A stretch of DNA of 64,000 bases from Qipengyuania pelagi (GTDB lineage Bacteria > Pseudomonadota > Alphaproteobacteria > Sphingomonadales > Sphingomonadaceae). Positions 33,155 to 43,835 of the stretch are shown piece by piece (position 1 is the first letter of the stretch; the number at the start of each line of letters is the position of its first letter). Below the pieces are notes generated by a model that was given only the letters and a program-made list of their open reading frames with translations, was not told where the DNA came from and made no database searches. The translations under genes and the position numbers were made by a program. Location: NCBI RefSeq assembly GCF_009827295.1, contig NZ_WTYD01000001.1, positions 1,612,001 to 1,676,000 on the forward strand, read 5' to 3'.

Positions 33155-35008
33155 TCAGTCGAGCTTGTCGATCGCCTGGCCGGGATCGCTGGTGAAGGTG
33201 AAGCTGTCGATCTCCAGCGCCTTCAGCTTGTTCATCACCTCGCGCGCCGCAGCCGCGCTGGGATAGGGACCGGCGAGCAGGCGGTTGGCCTCGACCCATT
33301 TGGTCACGAACGGCCCCTTTCCGTCGAGGAGCGAATCGGCCTTGCGCGCAATGCGTCGCCAGTCGAATTTCAGCGCATCGCGATCACGCCCGGTGGCGAT
33401 CTGGACATAGTGGCGCGAAGGGTTGGCCGGGGGCTTCGGCTTCGCCTCGGGCGGAGGGGGCGGCGGTGCGGCCCGCTCGCGTGGAGGGGTGATGGTGGTG
33501 ATATCGACTGCCGTGCCGGGCCGGGGCGCGGTCACGGGCTGCGCGGCGGCAAAGGCCGCGAACGCATCGGCCACGCTCTGCGAAGGCTCGGGATCGGGCG
33601 TGGGTTCGACTGGCGCGGCCATCGAGGGAGCGGGGCTCGTGACGGTCGGTACGCTCAAGGCAGCGACCTGGACAGGTTCTTCTCTGACCGGCGCGGCTGC
33701 AACGATTTCGGCGGATGTCGTGATAGGAGACGGGTCGATCCGCACGACCCGGGCCGGTGCCTCTGTTGCGGGTGCGCTTGGCGTCTGATCGCTGGAAGGC
33801 GGGAGTTCCAGCTGGATCGCGGGCGCGGTCGGCTGCGCGACAGCGACTTGCGTCGGCGCTGGTGCCGGTGCTGGTGCCGGTGCTGGTGCCGGTGCTGGTG
33901 CTGGTGCCGGCTCGGCAAAGGGAGCGGGCACTGGCGGGGGTGCCGCAACCGCAGATTGTGTCGTCGCAGCCGAACTGGACCGAGCCAGCGTGCGCGCCAG
34001 CGGGTCCGAAGCGGCGGTGTTTCGCGCGGTGCGCTCCGCCTGACGGCGCTGCTGGCGTGTCTGGCGCTGGGGAGTCGGCGCGGGCGTGGGCGTCGCGACC
34101 GGAGCGGTGGCGGCACCTGTCCCCGCATTCGCACTCGCGCCCATGGTGACACCGCTGGGAGCTAGAGCCGCGTCCGGCCCGCGCGCGATGCGGCTTTCCG
34201 AAGGGCCGTAGCTTGCGATCGCCGGATCGTCGCGCCCGATCTCGTTCGCGCGCGGGAACGCGCCGAGATTGGCCGCCGCTGCCTGTTGCGCGCGGGTGAG
34301 GCGCGGCATGTACCGGAGATAGGGAGCCATGCGCAGCGCCAGATCCGTAGGCATCAAAGCTTCGGCGATGCTCACCGCGTCGTCCGCGTCGCCCAGAATG
34401 GCGAGACCGAAAGCCCGCGCGCGGAAGGCCGAGCGATCCTCGCTTTGGAGCAAAGGAAGCAGTGTCGCTTCGAACTCCTTCCTCTGCCCGGTCATGGCGA
34501 GGCTGAGAGCCAGGCGACGGCGGGTTTCGGGATCGTTGCCCTGCGCCAGCGCCGCGCGATAGAGGGCCTGCGCGCTGGAATTGTCACCCACCAGATCGAA
34601 GGCGAGACCGCGATCGGCGGCCATCTCGGATTCGGCGATGCCAACCTGTTCGGCTTCCGCGAACAGACGCAAGGCTTCGATCGGGCGGCGCTGAAGAGTG
34701 AAGCAGCGTGCGAGGCCGAGCATGACGCGGCCATTCTCGGGCGCCACATCCTGTCCGCGCGCGAAGAACCCGATCGCAGCATCGAGATCGCCGACCGCCA
34801 GCGAAGCTTCGCCCGCATCGAGCAGAGCGCCCAGATCGCGCGGCGAGCGAGCGAGACGGCGCAACGCATCGTTGAGATCCCCCGCCGCGCGAGGCGGAAG
34901 GGGCTGGACGACGGCTTGGGCGGAGACGGAAGCGGGCAAAGCCGTGGATGCGGCGATCAGTCCCGCGATCGACGCACTCACAAGGGATAATCGCTTCAGA
35001 TGTCGCAA
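33155..35008 (-). CDS. Exported TPR and SPOR domain protein next to ftsZ
   Basis: 617 aa. Signal peptide 1-31 ending VSAQ. Residues about 45-230 are TPR-like helices (ALLDAGEASLAVGDLDAAIGFFARG, GLAFDLVGDNSSAQALYRAAL). A long Pro/Ala linker with an (AP)n run follows, and the C-terminal 75 residues (SRHYVQIATGRDRDALKFDW ... LLAGPYPSAAAAREVMNKLKAL) are a SPOR domain, which binds denuded septal glycan. Its place directly after ftsZ points to a divisome role. 125 bases upstream carry no gene. Confidence 0.85.
   Translation of the reverse strand: MRHLKRLSLVSASIAGLIAASTALPASVSAQAVVQPLPPRAAGDLNDALRRLARSPRDLGALLDAGEASLAVGDLDAAIGFFARGQDVAPENGRVMLGLARCFTLQRRPIEALRLFAEAEQVGIAESEMAADRGLAFDLVGDNSSAQALYRAALAQGNDPETRRRLALSLAMTGQRKEFEATLLPLLQSEDRSAFRARAFGLAILGDADDAVSIAEALMPTDLALRMAPYLRYMPRLTRAQQAAAANLGAFPRANEIGRDDPAIASYGPSESRIARGPDAALAPSGVTMGASANAGTGAATAPVATPTPAPTPQRQTRQQRRQAERTARNTAASDPLARTLARSSSAATTQSAVAAPPPVPAPFAEPAPAPAPAPAPAPAPAPAPTQVAVAQPTAPAIQLELPPSSDQTPSAPATEAPARVVRIDPSPITTSAEIVAAAPVREEPVQVAALSVPTVTSPAPSMAAPVEPTPDPEPSQSVADAFAAFAAAQPVTAPRPGTAVDITTITPPRERAAPPPPPPEAKPKPPANPSRHYVQIATGRDRDALKFDWRRIARKADSLLDGKGPFVTKWVEANRLLAGPYPSAAAAREVMNKLKALEIDSFTFTSDPGQAIDKLD
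33856..33910 (-). repeat. 12-base tandem repeat encoding an Ala-Pro run
   Basis: The unit GGTGCCGGTGCT repeats about four times inside the linker of the TPR/SPOR gene, giving APAPAPAP. Repeat number could vary between strains by slippage. Confidence 0.75.
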
Positions 35009-35133
35009 ACCAGCGCTCCGTCCTCGGCGAGCGTCCGGCGCCCGCGCCTTCCTATCGTTGCAGTCACGACGATGGCGGACCGGGTCTGGCCATAGCCTGA
35101 ACCGGATCGCGCATCGCCGCGATGAGCCGGCTG

Positions 35134-36927
35134 TTACTGATTGTTCTGCCGACCGAGGAAACGCGGAATATTGAGCGCGCCGCCGGTATCGTCATCGTCC
35201 CCGTCGTCGCGATCATCGGCCGGACGCGGCGCGCTGCCGCGCGAAAGATTGGCCATCCGCTCGAACAGGGTGCTGCCCGATCCGCTGCCGCCCCCAGAAC
35301 CGCCAGCGGGACGCGCGCCGCCCCGGCCGCCCTCTTCGGACCCGGTCTTGGCGTCCGCAGTACGGGCCGGCTTGGACTGGAGGGGATTGCGCGAATCGGC
35401 CGCCATCTGGTCGTTTCCGAGCTGAAGCTCGTCCTGCGACGCGTTGCGCCCGCGATCGGCACCGCGATCATCCTGCGAAAGGTCGAGCGTGGGCCGCCGA
35501 CCGGTATCGCGACCCCAGCCTTCGTCTTCCATGTCGGTTTCGAGCGAGCGGCTGTCGGCGGGTGCTGCAAGCGAATCCTCGCTGACGCGATCGAAGCGTT
35601 CAGTGTGCTCGTTGCGCAAGCCAGCCAGCGGATCGACGATGTCGTCGACATCCTCGCCCTCATCCTCGTCGAAGTCCGAATAGGTCGCAACAGGCTGGCG
35701 CGGTTCGGCCCGTTCCGTCTCGGCGAAATCGTCCGAGGTCAGTTCCATCGGCTCGCTCTCGGCAGACGGACGCGGCGCGGGAGACGGAGCGGGGGCCGAA
35801 GCCGCGGCTTGCGCCTCGTCGAGATCGGCGGAAAGCCCTTCGCTCAGTTCGAACGGCTCGCTGTCTTCCTCGCCCTGGCGCGGCAGCTCGAGCGCGGGAC
35901 GCTTGGGCGCGCGCGATTCCGACATTGTGAAGCCGCGCGACTGGGCCGGCATCGCCTGTCCGTCATGCTCGATCCCGGTTGCAACCACCGAGACGCGGAT
36001 CTTGCCGTCGAGGTCGGGATTGAACGCGGAACCCCAGATGATGTTGGCATCCTCGTCGACAAGCTCGCGAATGTGGTTCGCCGCCTCATCGACTTCGAGA
36101 AGCTTCATGTCTTCGCCGCCGATAATCGAGATGATGACGCCCTTGGCACCCGCCATGCTGACCCCGTCGAGCAGCGGGTTGGCGATGGCACGTTCGGCGG
36201 CTTCGAGTGCGCGATTGTCGCCCTCACCCTCGCCCGTGCCCATCATCGCCTTGCCCATCTCGCTCATGACCGAGCGCACGTCGGCGAAGTCCAGATTGAT
36301 GAGGCCCGGCATCACCATCAGGTCGGTGATGGAGCGCACGCCCTGCTGCAGCACCTCGTCGGCGAGTTCGAAGGCTTCCTTGAAGGTCGTTTCCGCCTTG
36401 GCGACGAGGAAGAGGTTCTGGTTGGGGATGACGATCAGCGTGTCGACATGCTTCTGAAGCTCGTCGATGCCCGCTTCGGCGGCGCGCATCCGGCGCGTGC
36501 CTTCGAACAGGAACGGCTTGGTCACCACGCCCACGGTCAGCACGCCCTTCTTGCGCGCGGCTTCGGCGATGACGGGCGCGGCGCCCGTGCCGGTGCCCCC
36601 ACCCATACCCGCGGCGATGAAGCACATGTTCACGCCTTCGAGCGCATGCTCGATATCCTCGACCGTTTCTTCGGCTGCGGCCTTACCCACTTCGGGACGC
36701 GCGCCCGCACCAAGGCCGCCCGTGATGTCCGGGCCCAGCTGGATGCGCTTTTCCGCCGCCGCATTGCTCAGCGCCTGCGCATCGGTGTTCGCCACGATAA
36801 AGTCGACGCCTTCGATCTGGGCTTCCATCATATTGGCGATGGCATTGCCCCCGGCGCCGCCCACGCCGATCACGGTGATGCGGGGACGCAGATCGTCCGA
36901 GGTGGCGGGGCCGATATTGATGCTCAT
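35134..36927 (-). CDS. ftsZ: Cell division protein FtsZ
   Basis: Tubulin-like GTPase forming the Z ring. The GTPase core (1-320) has [10 protein letters not shown], the tubulin signature GGGTGTGAA and [11 protein letters not shown]. The linker after residue 320 is about 260 residues, acidic and low-complexity, making the 597-aa protein much longer than the usual 380-500. The C-terminal peptide NIPRFLGRQ, which binds FtsA, is intact. A GGAGG precedes the ATG. Last gene of the dcw cluster, 140 bases after ftsA, with its own candidate promoter. Confidence 0.97.
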   Translation of the reverse strand: MSINIGPATSDDLRPRITVIGVGGAGGNAIANMMEAQIEGVDFIVANTDAQALSNAAAEKRIQLGPDITGGLGAGARPEVGKAAAEETVEDIEHALEGVNMCFIAAGMGGGTGTGAAPVIAEAARKKGVLTVGVVTKPFLFEGTRRMRAAEAGIDELQKHVDTLIVIPNQNLFLVAKAETTFKEAFELADEVLQQGVRSITDLMVMPGLINLDFADVRSVMSEMGKAMMGTGEGEGDNRALEAAERAIANPLLDGVSMAGAKGVIISIIGGEDMKLLEVDEAANHIRELVDEDANIIWGSAFNPDLDGKIRVSVVATGIEHDGQAMPAQSRGFTMSESRAPKRPALELPRQGEEDSEPFELSEGLSADLDEAQAAASAPAPSPAPRPSAESEPMELTSDDFAETERAEPRQPVATYSDFDEDEGEDVDDIVDPLAGLRNEHTERFDRVSEDSLAAPADSRSLETDMEDEGWGRDTGRRPTLDLSQDDRGADRGRNASQDELQLGNDQMAADSRNPLQSKPARTADAKTGSEEGGRGGARPAGGSGGGSGSGSTLFERMANLSRGSAPRPADDRDDGDDDDTGGALNIPRFLGRQNNQ

Positions 36928-36969
36928 TCGATAGTCCTCCGGCGAAGACGCTTCGCCCTAAATTTGCTG

Positions 36970-36984
36970 GCAAGCAGTGTGCCA
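36970..36984 (-). promoter_or_regulatory. Sigma54-type -24/-12 motif upstream of ftsZ
   Basis: Minus strand TGGCAC (36979-36984), five bases, TTGC (36970-36973): an exact match to the sigma54 core. It sits about 43 bases before the ftsZ ATG. A GANTC methylation site (36991-36995) and a TTAA half-site (37010-37013) lie just upstream. A chance match is possible. Confidence 0.4.
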
Positions 36985-37067
36985 CATTCCGATTCGGCGT
37001 TGCAAAGGCTTAATCGCCTTTTCCACAAAGCCTTCGCCCGACCAACGGCTGGTTCGTGCAGTAGTGC

Positions 37068-38348
37068 CTAGAAATACTCCCGAACCGCCTGGAACACCCT
37101 GTTGACGAGGCCGAACCCCGAATAGCGGCGGGTCGGCTGATAGCCCGGATCGACCGAGCGGATATCGACCGGATCGTCCGCGGCATAAAGGCACAATCCC
37201 ACCAGCGAGGCGAAGCCGGGCGTCGCGTGCGCTTCGGGCAGGCCCTGGAGGCGCGGCGGCTTGCCGATCCGCACAGGGCGGCCCAGCGCGGCCTGGACGA
37301 ATTCCGCGATCCCGTGAAGCTCCGCGCCGCCGCCAGCCAGCACCACCTGGCCGCCACGACTGCCGGTGAAACCCATGTCCTTCAGCGCGCGGTGCATCTC
37401 TCCGGTGAGGTGCGCCAACCGATCGGTGACGACCGCGACCAGTTCGGCGCGGGAAATGCGGTTGTGCTCATCCGCGCCGCGCGCCAGCGGCCCTTCGCCT
37501 TCCTCGCCCGGCGCGTTGACCGGGATCATCTCGGAATGGTCGGTCGGGCTGGCCATGGCGGAGCCGGACACGCATTTCAGCCGCTCCGCCTGGCTGCGGC
37601 GGATGCCGAAGCTGGAGGCAAGCGCGTCCGTGATGTCGTTGGAGCCGATCGGGATCGATTTGAGCCCCAGCAACATCCCCGCTGAATGCACCGAGATATT
37701 GGTGACCTGCGCCCCGATCTCGATCAGCGCCACGCCCAGCTCGCGCTCTTCCGGCGTGACGCAGGCAGAGGCGCTGGCGAGTGGGCTGGCGACCACCGCC
37801 TCGACATCGAGATGCGCGGTCTGGACCGCCTCGATCAGATTCCTGACCGGCGCGCCTTCTGCCACCGTCACATGGATATCGACGCCCAGCGCCTCGGCAT
37901 GGAGGCCCGCCGGATTGGCGACGCCGTGCGCCCCATCAAGCGTGTAATGCGCGGGCTGCGCGTGCAGGACCATCCGCCCGTCGGGCTGGATATGATCGCG
38001 CGCGGCGTAGAGCAGGTGCTCGATATCGTCTTCTTCGATCCGCCGCCCGCCGATCGCGATCTCGACGCTGGCGATGTGGCTCGACAGGCCCGCACCCGCA
38101 CAGCCGATCCACACGCTCGACACGCTGGTGCCCGCACTCGCCTCGGCCTTTTCGAGCGCCTGGCGAATGGCGAGGCTGGCGGCGCGCATTTCGGTGACGT
38201 AGCCGCGCTTGACGCCTTCGGACTTGCGGTGGCTGGACCCCAGCACCACCATCGCGCCGTTCTCGTCCTGTCCCATGATCATGGCCGAGATGCGGAAGGA
38301 GCCGATGTTTACCGCGCCATAGGCCCGCGTGATGCGGGGCCCGGCCAT
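37068..38348 (-). CDS. ftsA: Cell division protein FtsA
   Basis: Actin-like membrane tether for FtsZ. 426 aa. Motifs: NIGSFRISAMI (phosphate 1), the 1C domain GYVTEMRAASLAIRQALEKAE, GVALIEIGAQVTNISVHSAG (phosphate 2), VVLAGGGAELHGIAEF (adenosine), and a C-terminal amphipathic helix RYSGFGLVNRVFQAVREYF. ATG shares one base with the ftsQ stop (TGATG). Confidence 0.96.
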   Translation of the reverse strand: MAGPRITRAYGAVNIGSFRISAMIMGQDENGAMVVLGSSHRKSEGVKRGYVTEMRAASLAIRQALEKAEASAGTSVSSVWIGCAGAGLSSHIASVEIAIGGRRIEEDDIEHLLYAARDHIQPDGRMVLHAQPAHYTLDGAHGVANPAGLHAEALGVDIHVTVAEGAPVRNLIEAVQTAHLDVEAVVASPLASASACVTPEERELGVALIEIGAQVTNISVHSAGMLLGLKSIPIGSNDITDALASSFGIRRSQAERLKCVSGSAMASPTDHSEMIPVNAPGEEGEGPLARGADEHNRISRAELVAVVTDRLAHLTGEMHRALKDMGFTGSRGGQVVLAGGGAELHGIAEFVQAALGRPVRIGKPPRLQGLPEAHATPGFASLVGLCLYAADDPVDIRSVDPGYQPTRRYSGFGLVNRVFQAVREYF

Positions 38349-39274
38349 CAGTTCTGCGCTCCTGCGGCGGCTGCCTGCTGCTCCAGCCCGTTCATGCTGC
38401 ACGGCCCCCCGGTACACCGGAAATAGGCCTGTTCGGGCACCCGCATATCGACCGCCACGACCTTGCCGCCCAACAGCCGGTAATGCCCGTCCAGCTTGGC
38501 GAAGGAGACCAGCGCGCTCGCCGCCTGATCCTCGCCTTCGGGAAGGGCGAGCATCTGTCCAGTTTTGAAGGTCAGATTCCAGCGGCGATTGCCGACCCAT
38601 TCGGCCTGATCGACCTGCGGTTTCAGGGCCGGTGCGGCATCGAGCAACAGGTCGAGTTCGCCGACCTGCTTCTGCGCGCCCGGACCGGCGATGGTGAGCT
38701 TGCCCTTGGCATCGGTCCTGCTGATCGGTTCGAGCTCGTGCCCCTCGGCGTCGACCAACACCAGACGGTCGGGCCGCGCGAGAACGGCGTGCTCCTCGCG
38801 CTCGACGATATCGACGATCAGCGTGTCGGGGAGCTGGCGGGAGACGCGCGCATCCTTGACCCAACTCAGTTCGAGCAGGCGCTGGCGCAGCGCGTCGAGA
38901 TCGACCAGCGGCATCGGCTGATCGCGCATGGCAAGCGCGCGTTCGTAGACGGTCAGCTCGTTCATCCGCTCGACGCCGGTTACCTTGACCCGGCGCACTT
39001 CGAACCCGGCGTCGGACGCGGCCTCGGCCAGCCGCGCATTGGCGAGCGCGGGCAATCCGGCGAGGCTGGCGACGAACCAGGCGGCGGCAAGCGCCAGCGC
39101 CAGGATCGCGGCGACGAAAGCCTTGTGCAATTGCTCGTCCGTGAAGGGGAGCAGCGCAAGCATCTGGTCGAACAGGCCGACCGTGTGTTTCTTGGCCGCG
39201 CGCGTCTTCTGCGTCCGGTTGCGCGCGGCGGCGGAGCGGCGGACGCCCTGGGTAGTGCGCTTGACCTTAGCCAT
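38348..39274 (-). CDS. ftsQ: Cell division protein FtsQ
   Basis: 308 aa bitopic divisome protein. Basic cytoplasmic tail (MAKVKRTTQGVRRSAAARNR), one membrane helix near 47-68 (FVAAILALALAAAWFVASLA), a POTRA domain (VRRVKVTGVERMNELTVYERAL) and a beta domain (LIVDIVEREEHAVLARPDRL) contacting FtsB/FtsL. Start ATG 39274 overlaps the ddl stop by eight bases. Confidence 0.94.
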   Translation of the reverse strand: MAKVKRTTQGVRRSAAARNRTQKTRAAKKHTVGLFDQMLALLPFTDEQLHKAFVAAILALALAAAWFVASLAGLPALANARLAEAASDAGFEVRRVKVTGVERMNELTVYERALAMRDQPMPLVDLDALRQRLLELSWVKDARVSRQLPDTLIVDIVEREEHAVLARPDRLVLVDAEGHELEPISRTDAKGKLTIAGPGAQKQVGELDLLLDAAPALKPQVDQAEWVGNRRWNLTFKTGQMLALPEGEDQAASALVSFAKLDGHYRLLGGKVVAVDMRVPEQAYFRCTGGPCSMNGLEQQAAAAGAQN

Positions 39275-40238
39275 CGGCGGCGGCCTTCTGAGCGAAATCA
39301 CGCAGCGCTGCGGCGATGATCGTCTCGACCAGCTCGCCATAGTCCATGCCCGCATGGCGCGCCTGTTCGGGCACGAGGCTGAGCGGCGTCATGCCCGGCT
39401 GGGTGTTGGTTTCGAGGACGAACAGCCCTTCTTCGCCCTGTTCCTCGTCCCAGCGGAAATCGGTCCGGCTGGTGCCCCGGCATCCGAGCAGCTTGTGCGC
39501 CTTCAGCGCGATCTCCAGGCAGAGGTCGCGGATGTTCTCGGGGATCTCCGCCGGACAGATATGGTCGGTCATCCCATCAGTGTATTTGGCGTCGAAATCG
39601 TAGAAGCCGCTTTTCGGCTTCAGCTCCGTCACCGCGAGCGCGCGCGGGCCATCGGCGAAATCGACCACCGCCGATGTCATCTCGCGCCCCTTGATATAAG
39701 GTTCGGCGAGCAATTCGGCGAAATCCTGCCACGGCCCCTTGGCATCGGGCGCGATCGGGTGGCCGTAATTCCCGCCCTCGGTCACGATTGCGACGCCGAC
39801 CGAACTGCCTTCGTTCACCGGCTTCAGGACGTAGGGGCGCGGCAGCGGATCGCGCTCGAACAGGTCCGCGCTCTTGACGATCCGCCCGCCGGGCATGGGC
39901 ACGCCGTGGGGCACCAGCGCCTGCTTGGTCAGCTGCTTGTCGATCGCGATGACCGAGGTGGCGAGGCCCGAATGCGTATAGGGCACGCCCATCAGGTCCA
40001 GCATCCCCTGAACCGTGCCATCCTCGCCCGGAACGCCATGGAGCGCGTTGAAGACGACATCGGGCGCAGCCTCCGCGATACGCGCGGCAACCGTGCGGTC
40101 CATGTCGATCCGCGTGACGCGATGCCCGCGCTCTTCCAGCGCCTTGGCGACACCTTCGCCCGACATCAGCGAGACCGGCCGTTCATTCGCCCAGCCGCCC
40201 ATCAGCACGGCGACGTGGAGTGTGCGATCGAGGCTCAT
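39267..40238 (-). CDS. ddl: D-alanine--D-alanine ligase
   Basis: 323 aa ATP-grasp enzyme making D-Ala-D-Ala for the pentapeptide. Motifs: VLMGGWANERPVSLMSG, NALHGVPGEDGTVQGMLDL, YVLKPVNEGSSVGVAI, and the metal site VLETNTQPGMTPLSLVPEQA. Start ATG 40238 overlaps the murB stop (ATGA). Confidence 0.96.
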   Translation of the reverse strand: MSLDRTLHVAVLMGGWANERPVSLMSGEGVAKALEERGHRVTRIDMDRTVAARIAEAAPDVVFNALHGVPGEDGTVQGMLDLMGVPYTHSGLATSVIAIDKQLTKQALVPHGVPMPGGRIVKSADLFERDPLPRPYVLKPVNEGSSVGVAIVTEGGNYGHPIAPDAKGPWQDFAELLAEPYIKGREMTSAVVDFADGPRALAVTELKPKSGFYDFDAKYTDGMTDHICPAEIPENIRDLCLEIALKAHKLLGCRGTSRTDFRWDEEQGEEGLFVLETNTQPGMTPLSLVPEQARHAGMDYGELVETIIAAALRDFAQKAAADG

Positions 40239-41197
40239 GGCCGTCCCACCCGGCGGATTTCCCATTCCAGCTCCACGCCCGAATTTTCGTACACGCGCCG
40301 CTTCACCTCTTCGCCCAGCGTCTCGATATCCGCGCTGGTGGCATCGCCGGTGTTGATGAGGAAATTGGTGTGCTTCTCGCTCACCTGCGCGCCGCCGATC
40401 GTCATGCCTCGGCATCCCGCCTTGTCGACCAGCGCCCAGGCCTTTTCGCCCGGCGGGTTCTTGAAGGTGGAGCCGCCCGTCTTGGTGCGTAGCGGCTGCG
40501 AATTCTCGCGCGCTTCGGCGATCCGGTCCATCTCCGCGCCGATCGCTTCGGGATCGCCGGGTTCGCCTTCGAAGCGCGCAGAGACCACCACGGAATTGTC
40601 GTGCAGCGCCGAATGGCGATAGCTGTAAGCAAGCTCGCGCTTGGTGAGCCGCATCAGATTCCCATCCTGCATGACGACATCGCAGTCGATCAGAACATCC
40701 GCGACCTCGCGCCCATAGGCGCCGCCATTCATCCGCACGAAGCCACCGACCGTGCCGGGAATGCCGCGCATGAATTCCATGCCCGCCACGCCCGCATCGC
40801 GCGCCGCGCTGGCGACCAGAATGCCATGTGCCCCGGCCCCGCAGGTGAGGGTCATCCCGTCCACTTCGATCCCCGCGAAGGGCTTGCCGAGCTTGATGAC
40901 CACGCCCGGCACGCCGCCATCGCGCACGATCAGGTTTGAGCCCAGCCCCAAGGGCATGATCGGCAGCGCGCCGTCGAGCCGCTCGAGAAACAGGATCAGA
41001 TCGTCGAGATCGGCCGGTTCGAACAGCCAGTCCGCATGGCCGCCGGACTTGAACCAGACCAGCTTGGCGAGCGGCGCATCATGGGTGAGGCGACCGCGCA
41101 GGCCGCTGGTCGAGATCGGCGCGCGGACCCCGCCTTCGACCTCGCAATCGGGCGCCTCGCCGCTATCCCAGTTCCAGACATCGTCGGGCTGGGTCAC
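40235..41197 (-). CDS. murB: UDP-N-acetylenolpyruvoylglucosamine reductase
   Basis: NADPH- and FAD-dependent reduction giving UDP-MurNAc. 320 aa. Motifs: [50 protein letters not shown] and the C-terminal [19 protein letters not shown] with [14 protein letters not shown]. This is the type lacking the extra E. coli domain. Overlaps murC by four bases. Confidence 0.96.
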   Translation of the reverse strand: MTQPDDVWNWDSGEAPDCEVEGGVRAPISTSGLRGRLTHDAPLAKLVWFKSGGHADWLFEPADLDDLILFLERLDGALPIMPLGLGSNLIVRDGGVPGVVIKLGKPFAGIEVDGMTLTCGAGAHGILVASAARDAGVAGMEFMRGIPGTVGGFVRMNGGAYGREVADVLIDCDVVMQDGNLMRLTKRELAYSYRHSALHDNSVVVSARFEGEPGDPEAIGAEMDRIAEARENSQPLRTKTGGSTFKNPPGEKAWALVDKAGCRGMTIGGAQVSEKHTNFLINTGDATSADIETLGEEVKRRVYENSGVELEWEIRRVGRP

Positions 41198-42615
41198 CGC
41201 GCGCGTTCCTTCTCGAGCGCATCGGGCAGTTCGGCGGCCCAGCGTGTGATGTCGCCCGCGCCCAGACAGACGATGAGATCGTCAGGCTTCAATTCGGCGC
41301 CCAAGACGGCGACCAGTTCGTCCATATCGGCGACGCTGGCAGCGGCACGATGGCCGCGCGATTTGAGGCCTTCGACGAGGGTAAGCGAACTGACGCCCTC
41401 GATCGGTTCCTCGCCCGCTTCGTAGACGGGGGTGACGAAGACCTCGTCCGCTTCGTTGAAGGCGCTCTGGAAATCGTCCATCAGGTCGCGGAGGCGGGTG
41501 TAGCGGTGGGGCTGGACCACAGCGATGACGCGGCCCTGCGTCGCTTCCCGCGCGGCGCCCAGCACAGCGCGGATTTCGACCGGGTGATGGCCGTAATCGT
41601 CGATGATCGTCGCCTTGCCGTCACCGACCGGAACCTCGCCCGTTTTGGTGAAGCGGCGCCTGACCCCGCCGAAGCTGGCGAAACCGTTGCAGATCACCTC
41701 GTCAGGGCATTTCATCTCGATCGCCACTGCAATAGCAGCGAGCGCGTTCTGGACGTTGTGGCGCCCCGGCATGGGCAGGCGCACGCCTTCGATCCGGCGA
41801 TCTTCCTGCCCGCGCCGCCTGACGATCACGTCGAAACTGTTCCCGCCCGCATCGGGCCGGACATTGACGCCGCAGATATCGGCCTGGAGATTGAAGCCGT
41901 AAGTCACGACGTTGCGATCGCGCACCTTGCCGATCACGGCCTGCACTTCAGGGTGGTCGATGCACAGGATCGCCGCCCCGTAGAACGGGACGTTGTGGAT
42001 GAATTCCACGAAGGCGTCCTTCACCCCGTCGAAATCGCCATAATGGTCGAGATGTTCGGGATCGATATTGGTGACGACCGCAATCGTCCCGTCGAGACGC
42101 AGGAAGCTGCCGTCGCTCTCATCCGCTTCGACCACCATCCAGTCGCTGTCGCCCAGCCGCGCGTTCGAGCCGTATTGTTCGATGATGCCGCCATTGATGA
42201 CGGTCGGGTCGACATTGCCGCAATCGAGCAGCGCCGCGATCATGCTGGTCGTCGTCGTCTTGCCATGCGTGCCCGCCACCGCGACGGTGGATTTGAGGCG
42301 CATCAGTTCGGCCAGCATCTCCGCCCGGCGCACCACGGGGATGCGGTTTTCGAGCGCATAGGCGACTTCGGGATTGGTGCGCTTCACCGCGGTCGAGGTG
42401 ACCACGACCGCGGCATCCATGACGTTTTCCGCCGCATGGCCGATCATGATCCTGACCCCGCGCGAACGCAGGCGATCGACCACCGCGCTTTCCTTGATGT
42501 CGGAACCCTGCACGCTGTAGCCGAGATTGGCCATGACCTCGGCAATGCCGGACATACCGATCCCGCCGATGCCGACGAAATGGATGGTGCCGATATCGGT
42601 GGGCACACCTCTCAT
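41194..42615 (-). CDS. murC: UDP-N-acetylmuramate--L-alanine ligase
   Basis: Adds L-Ala to UDP-MurNAc. 473 aa. N-terminal [21 protein letters not shown] loop [22 protein letters not shown], and C-terminal [14 protein letters not shown] and [19 protein letters not shown] 42615 overlaps the murG stop by four bases. Confidence 0.97.
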   Translation of the reverse strand: MRGVPTDIGTIHFVGIGGIGMSGIAEVMANLGYSVQGSDIKESAVVDRLRSRGVRIMIGHAAENVMDAAVVVTSTAVKRTNPEVAYALENRIPVVRRAEMLAELMRLKSTVAVAGTHGKTTTTSMIAALLDCGNVDPTVINGGIIEQYGSNARLGDSDWMVVEADESDGSFLRLDGTIAVVTNIDPEHLDHYGDFDGVKDAFVEFIHNVPFYGAAILCIDHPEVQAVIGKVRDRNVVTYGFNLQADICGVNVRPDAGGNSFDVIVRRRGQEDRRIEGVRLPMPGRHNVQNALAAIAVAIEMKCPDEVICNGFASFGGVRRRFTKTGEVPVGDGKATIIDDYGHHPVEIRAVLGAAREATQGRVIAVVQPHRYTRLRDLMDDFQSAFNEADEVFVTPVYEAGEEPIEGVSSLTLVEGLKSRGHRAAASVADMDELVAVLGAELKPDDLIVCLGAGDITRWAAELPDALEKERAR

Positions 42616-43835
42616 CGCTTCAGCCTTTCCCGTATCTCGCGCGCCGCGCGCTGCCCCACGGCCACGCCTTGGGAAGCGCCGCGCGCATTGTTCGCGCCGA
42701 CGCGGATGACGTCCATCATCTCCGCCCCACCGAAGCTTTCGACGAGATCGGCGAGGTCCTGAACCGCATTGGGGCGCCCGCAATTGAAGGCCGCATGGGC
42801 TGCCTTGCCCAGGCCTTCGGGGCTGTCGGCGATGGCCTTGATCTGCTTGGCGAGTTCCTTGGCGGTGAACTGGTCCTGCCGGACCATGCGCGCGCCGCCC
42901 GCCTTGACCATTTCGCGCGTGTTCGCGGTCTGGTGATCGTCGGTCGCGATGGGCAGCGGGATCAGGATCGCAGGGCGACCGACTGCGGTCAGCTCCGCGA
43001 TGGTGGACGCGCCCGCGCGCCCGATGAAGAGATGCGCATCGGCAAGCCGTCCGGCCATGTTCTCGAAATAAGTGCCGAGTTCGGCGGGGATTTCATGGCT
43101 GGAATAGCGCGTGCGGACCGCGTCAAGATCTTCGGGGCGGCATTGCTGCGTTACCTGCAACCTCTGGCGCAGCGCAGGCGGCAACATGGCGAGCCCATCG
43201 GGCACAACTTCGGACAGGACGCGCGCGCCTTGGCTTCCGCCGGTGACGAGCACGCGGAACAACCCTTCCTCGCCTAGTGCGGGAAACTCCTCTTCGCGCA
43301 GGGCCAGAACCTCCGCGCGCACCGGATTGCCGACGAGATGGACCTTGCCGGAATGTTTCGGCTTCAGCCGCTCGATCTGGGGATAGGCGGTGGCGATGGC
43401 GTCGACCTTGCCCGCCAGCAGGCGATTGACCCGGCCCAGCACTGCGTTCTGTTCATGGACCACGCTGGGGATACCCATTGCGGTTGCCGCCCACAGCGCC
43501 GGAAAGGCGGGATAGCCGCCGAAGCCCACCACCGCGCTCGGCTGGAAGCTTTCGAACAGGCGGATCGCCATGTTCCGCCCTTCCCAGACCGCCTTCGCGC
43601 CCGCGATCCATTTCAGCGGGTTCTTGCCGAAGCGCCCGGCGGGCAGAACGTGCATGGTCAGGAAATCCGGGCGACCGGGAATCTGCGCGCCGCGTTCGTC
43701 CGTAATTAGCGCGACGTGATGGCCGCGCCGCTCCAGCTCGGTCGCCAGCGCGAAAGCGGGCAGCATATGGCCCCCCGTGCCCCCGGCGGCGAGGACGAAG
43801 TGGCGCGCGGCATGGGTGTTTTCAGGCTTGCTCAC
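42612..43835 (-). CDS. murG: UDP-GlcNAc:lipid I N-acetylglucosaminyltransferase
   Basis: Makes lipid II at the inner membrane face. 407 aa GT28. Motifs: [61 protein letters not shown] and [13 protein letters not shown]. The start is GTG 43835, which shares GTGA with the ftsW stop; no ATG fits upstream of the Gly-rich loop. Slightly longer than typical (about 360), with a C-terminal extension. Confidence 0.95.
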   Translation of the reverse strand: MSKPENTHAARHFVLAAGGTGGHMLPAFALATELERRGHHVALITDERGAQIPGRPDFLTMHVLPAGRFGKNPLKWIAGAKAVWEGRNMAIRLFESFQPSAVVGFGGYPAFPALWAATAMGIPSVVHEQNAVLGRVNRLLAGKVDAIATAYPQIERLKPKHSGKVHLVGNPVRAEVLALREEEFPALGEEGLFRVLVTGGSQGARVLSEVVPDGLAMLPPALRQRLQVTQQCRPEDLDAVRTRYSSHEIPAELGTYFENMAGRLADAHLFIGRAGASTIAELTAVGRPAILIPLPIATDDHQTANTREMVKAGGARMVRQDQFTAKELAKQIKAIADSPEGLGKAAHAAFNCGRPNAVQDLADLVESFGGAEMMDVIRVGANNARGASQGVAVGQRAAREIRERLKR

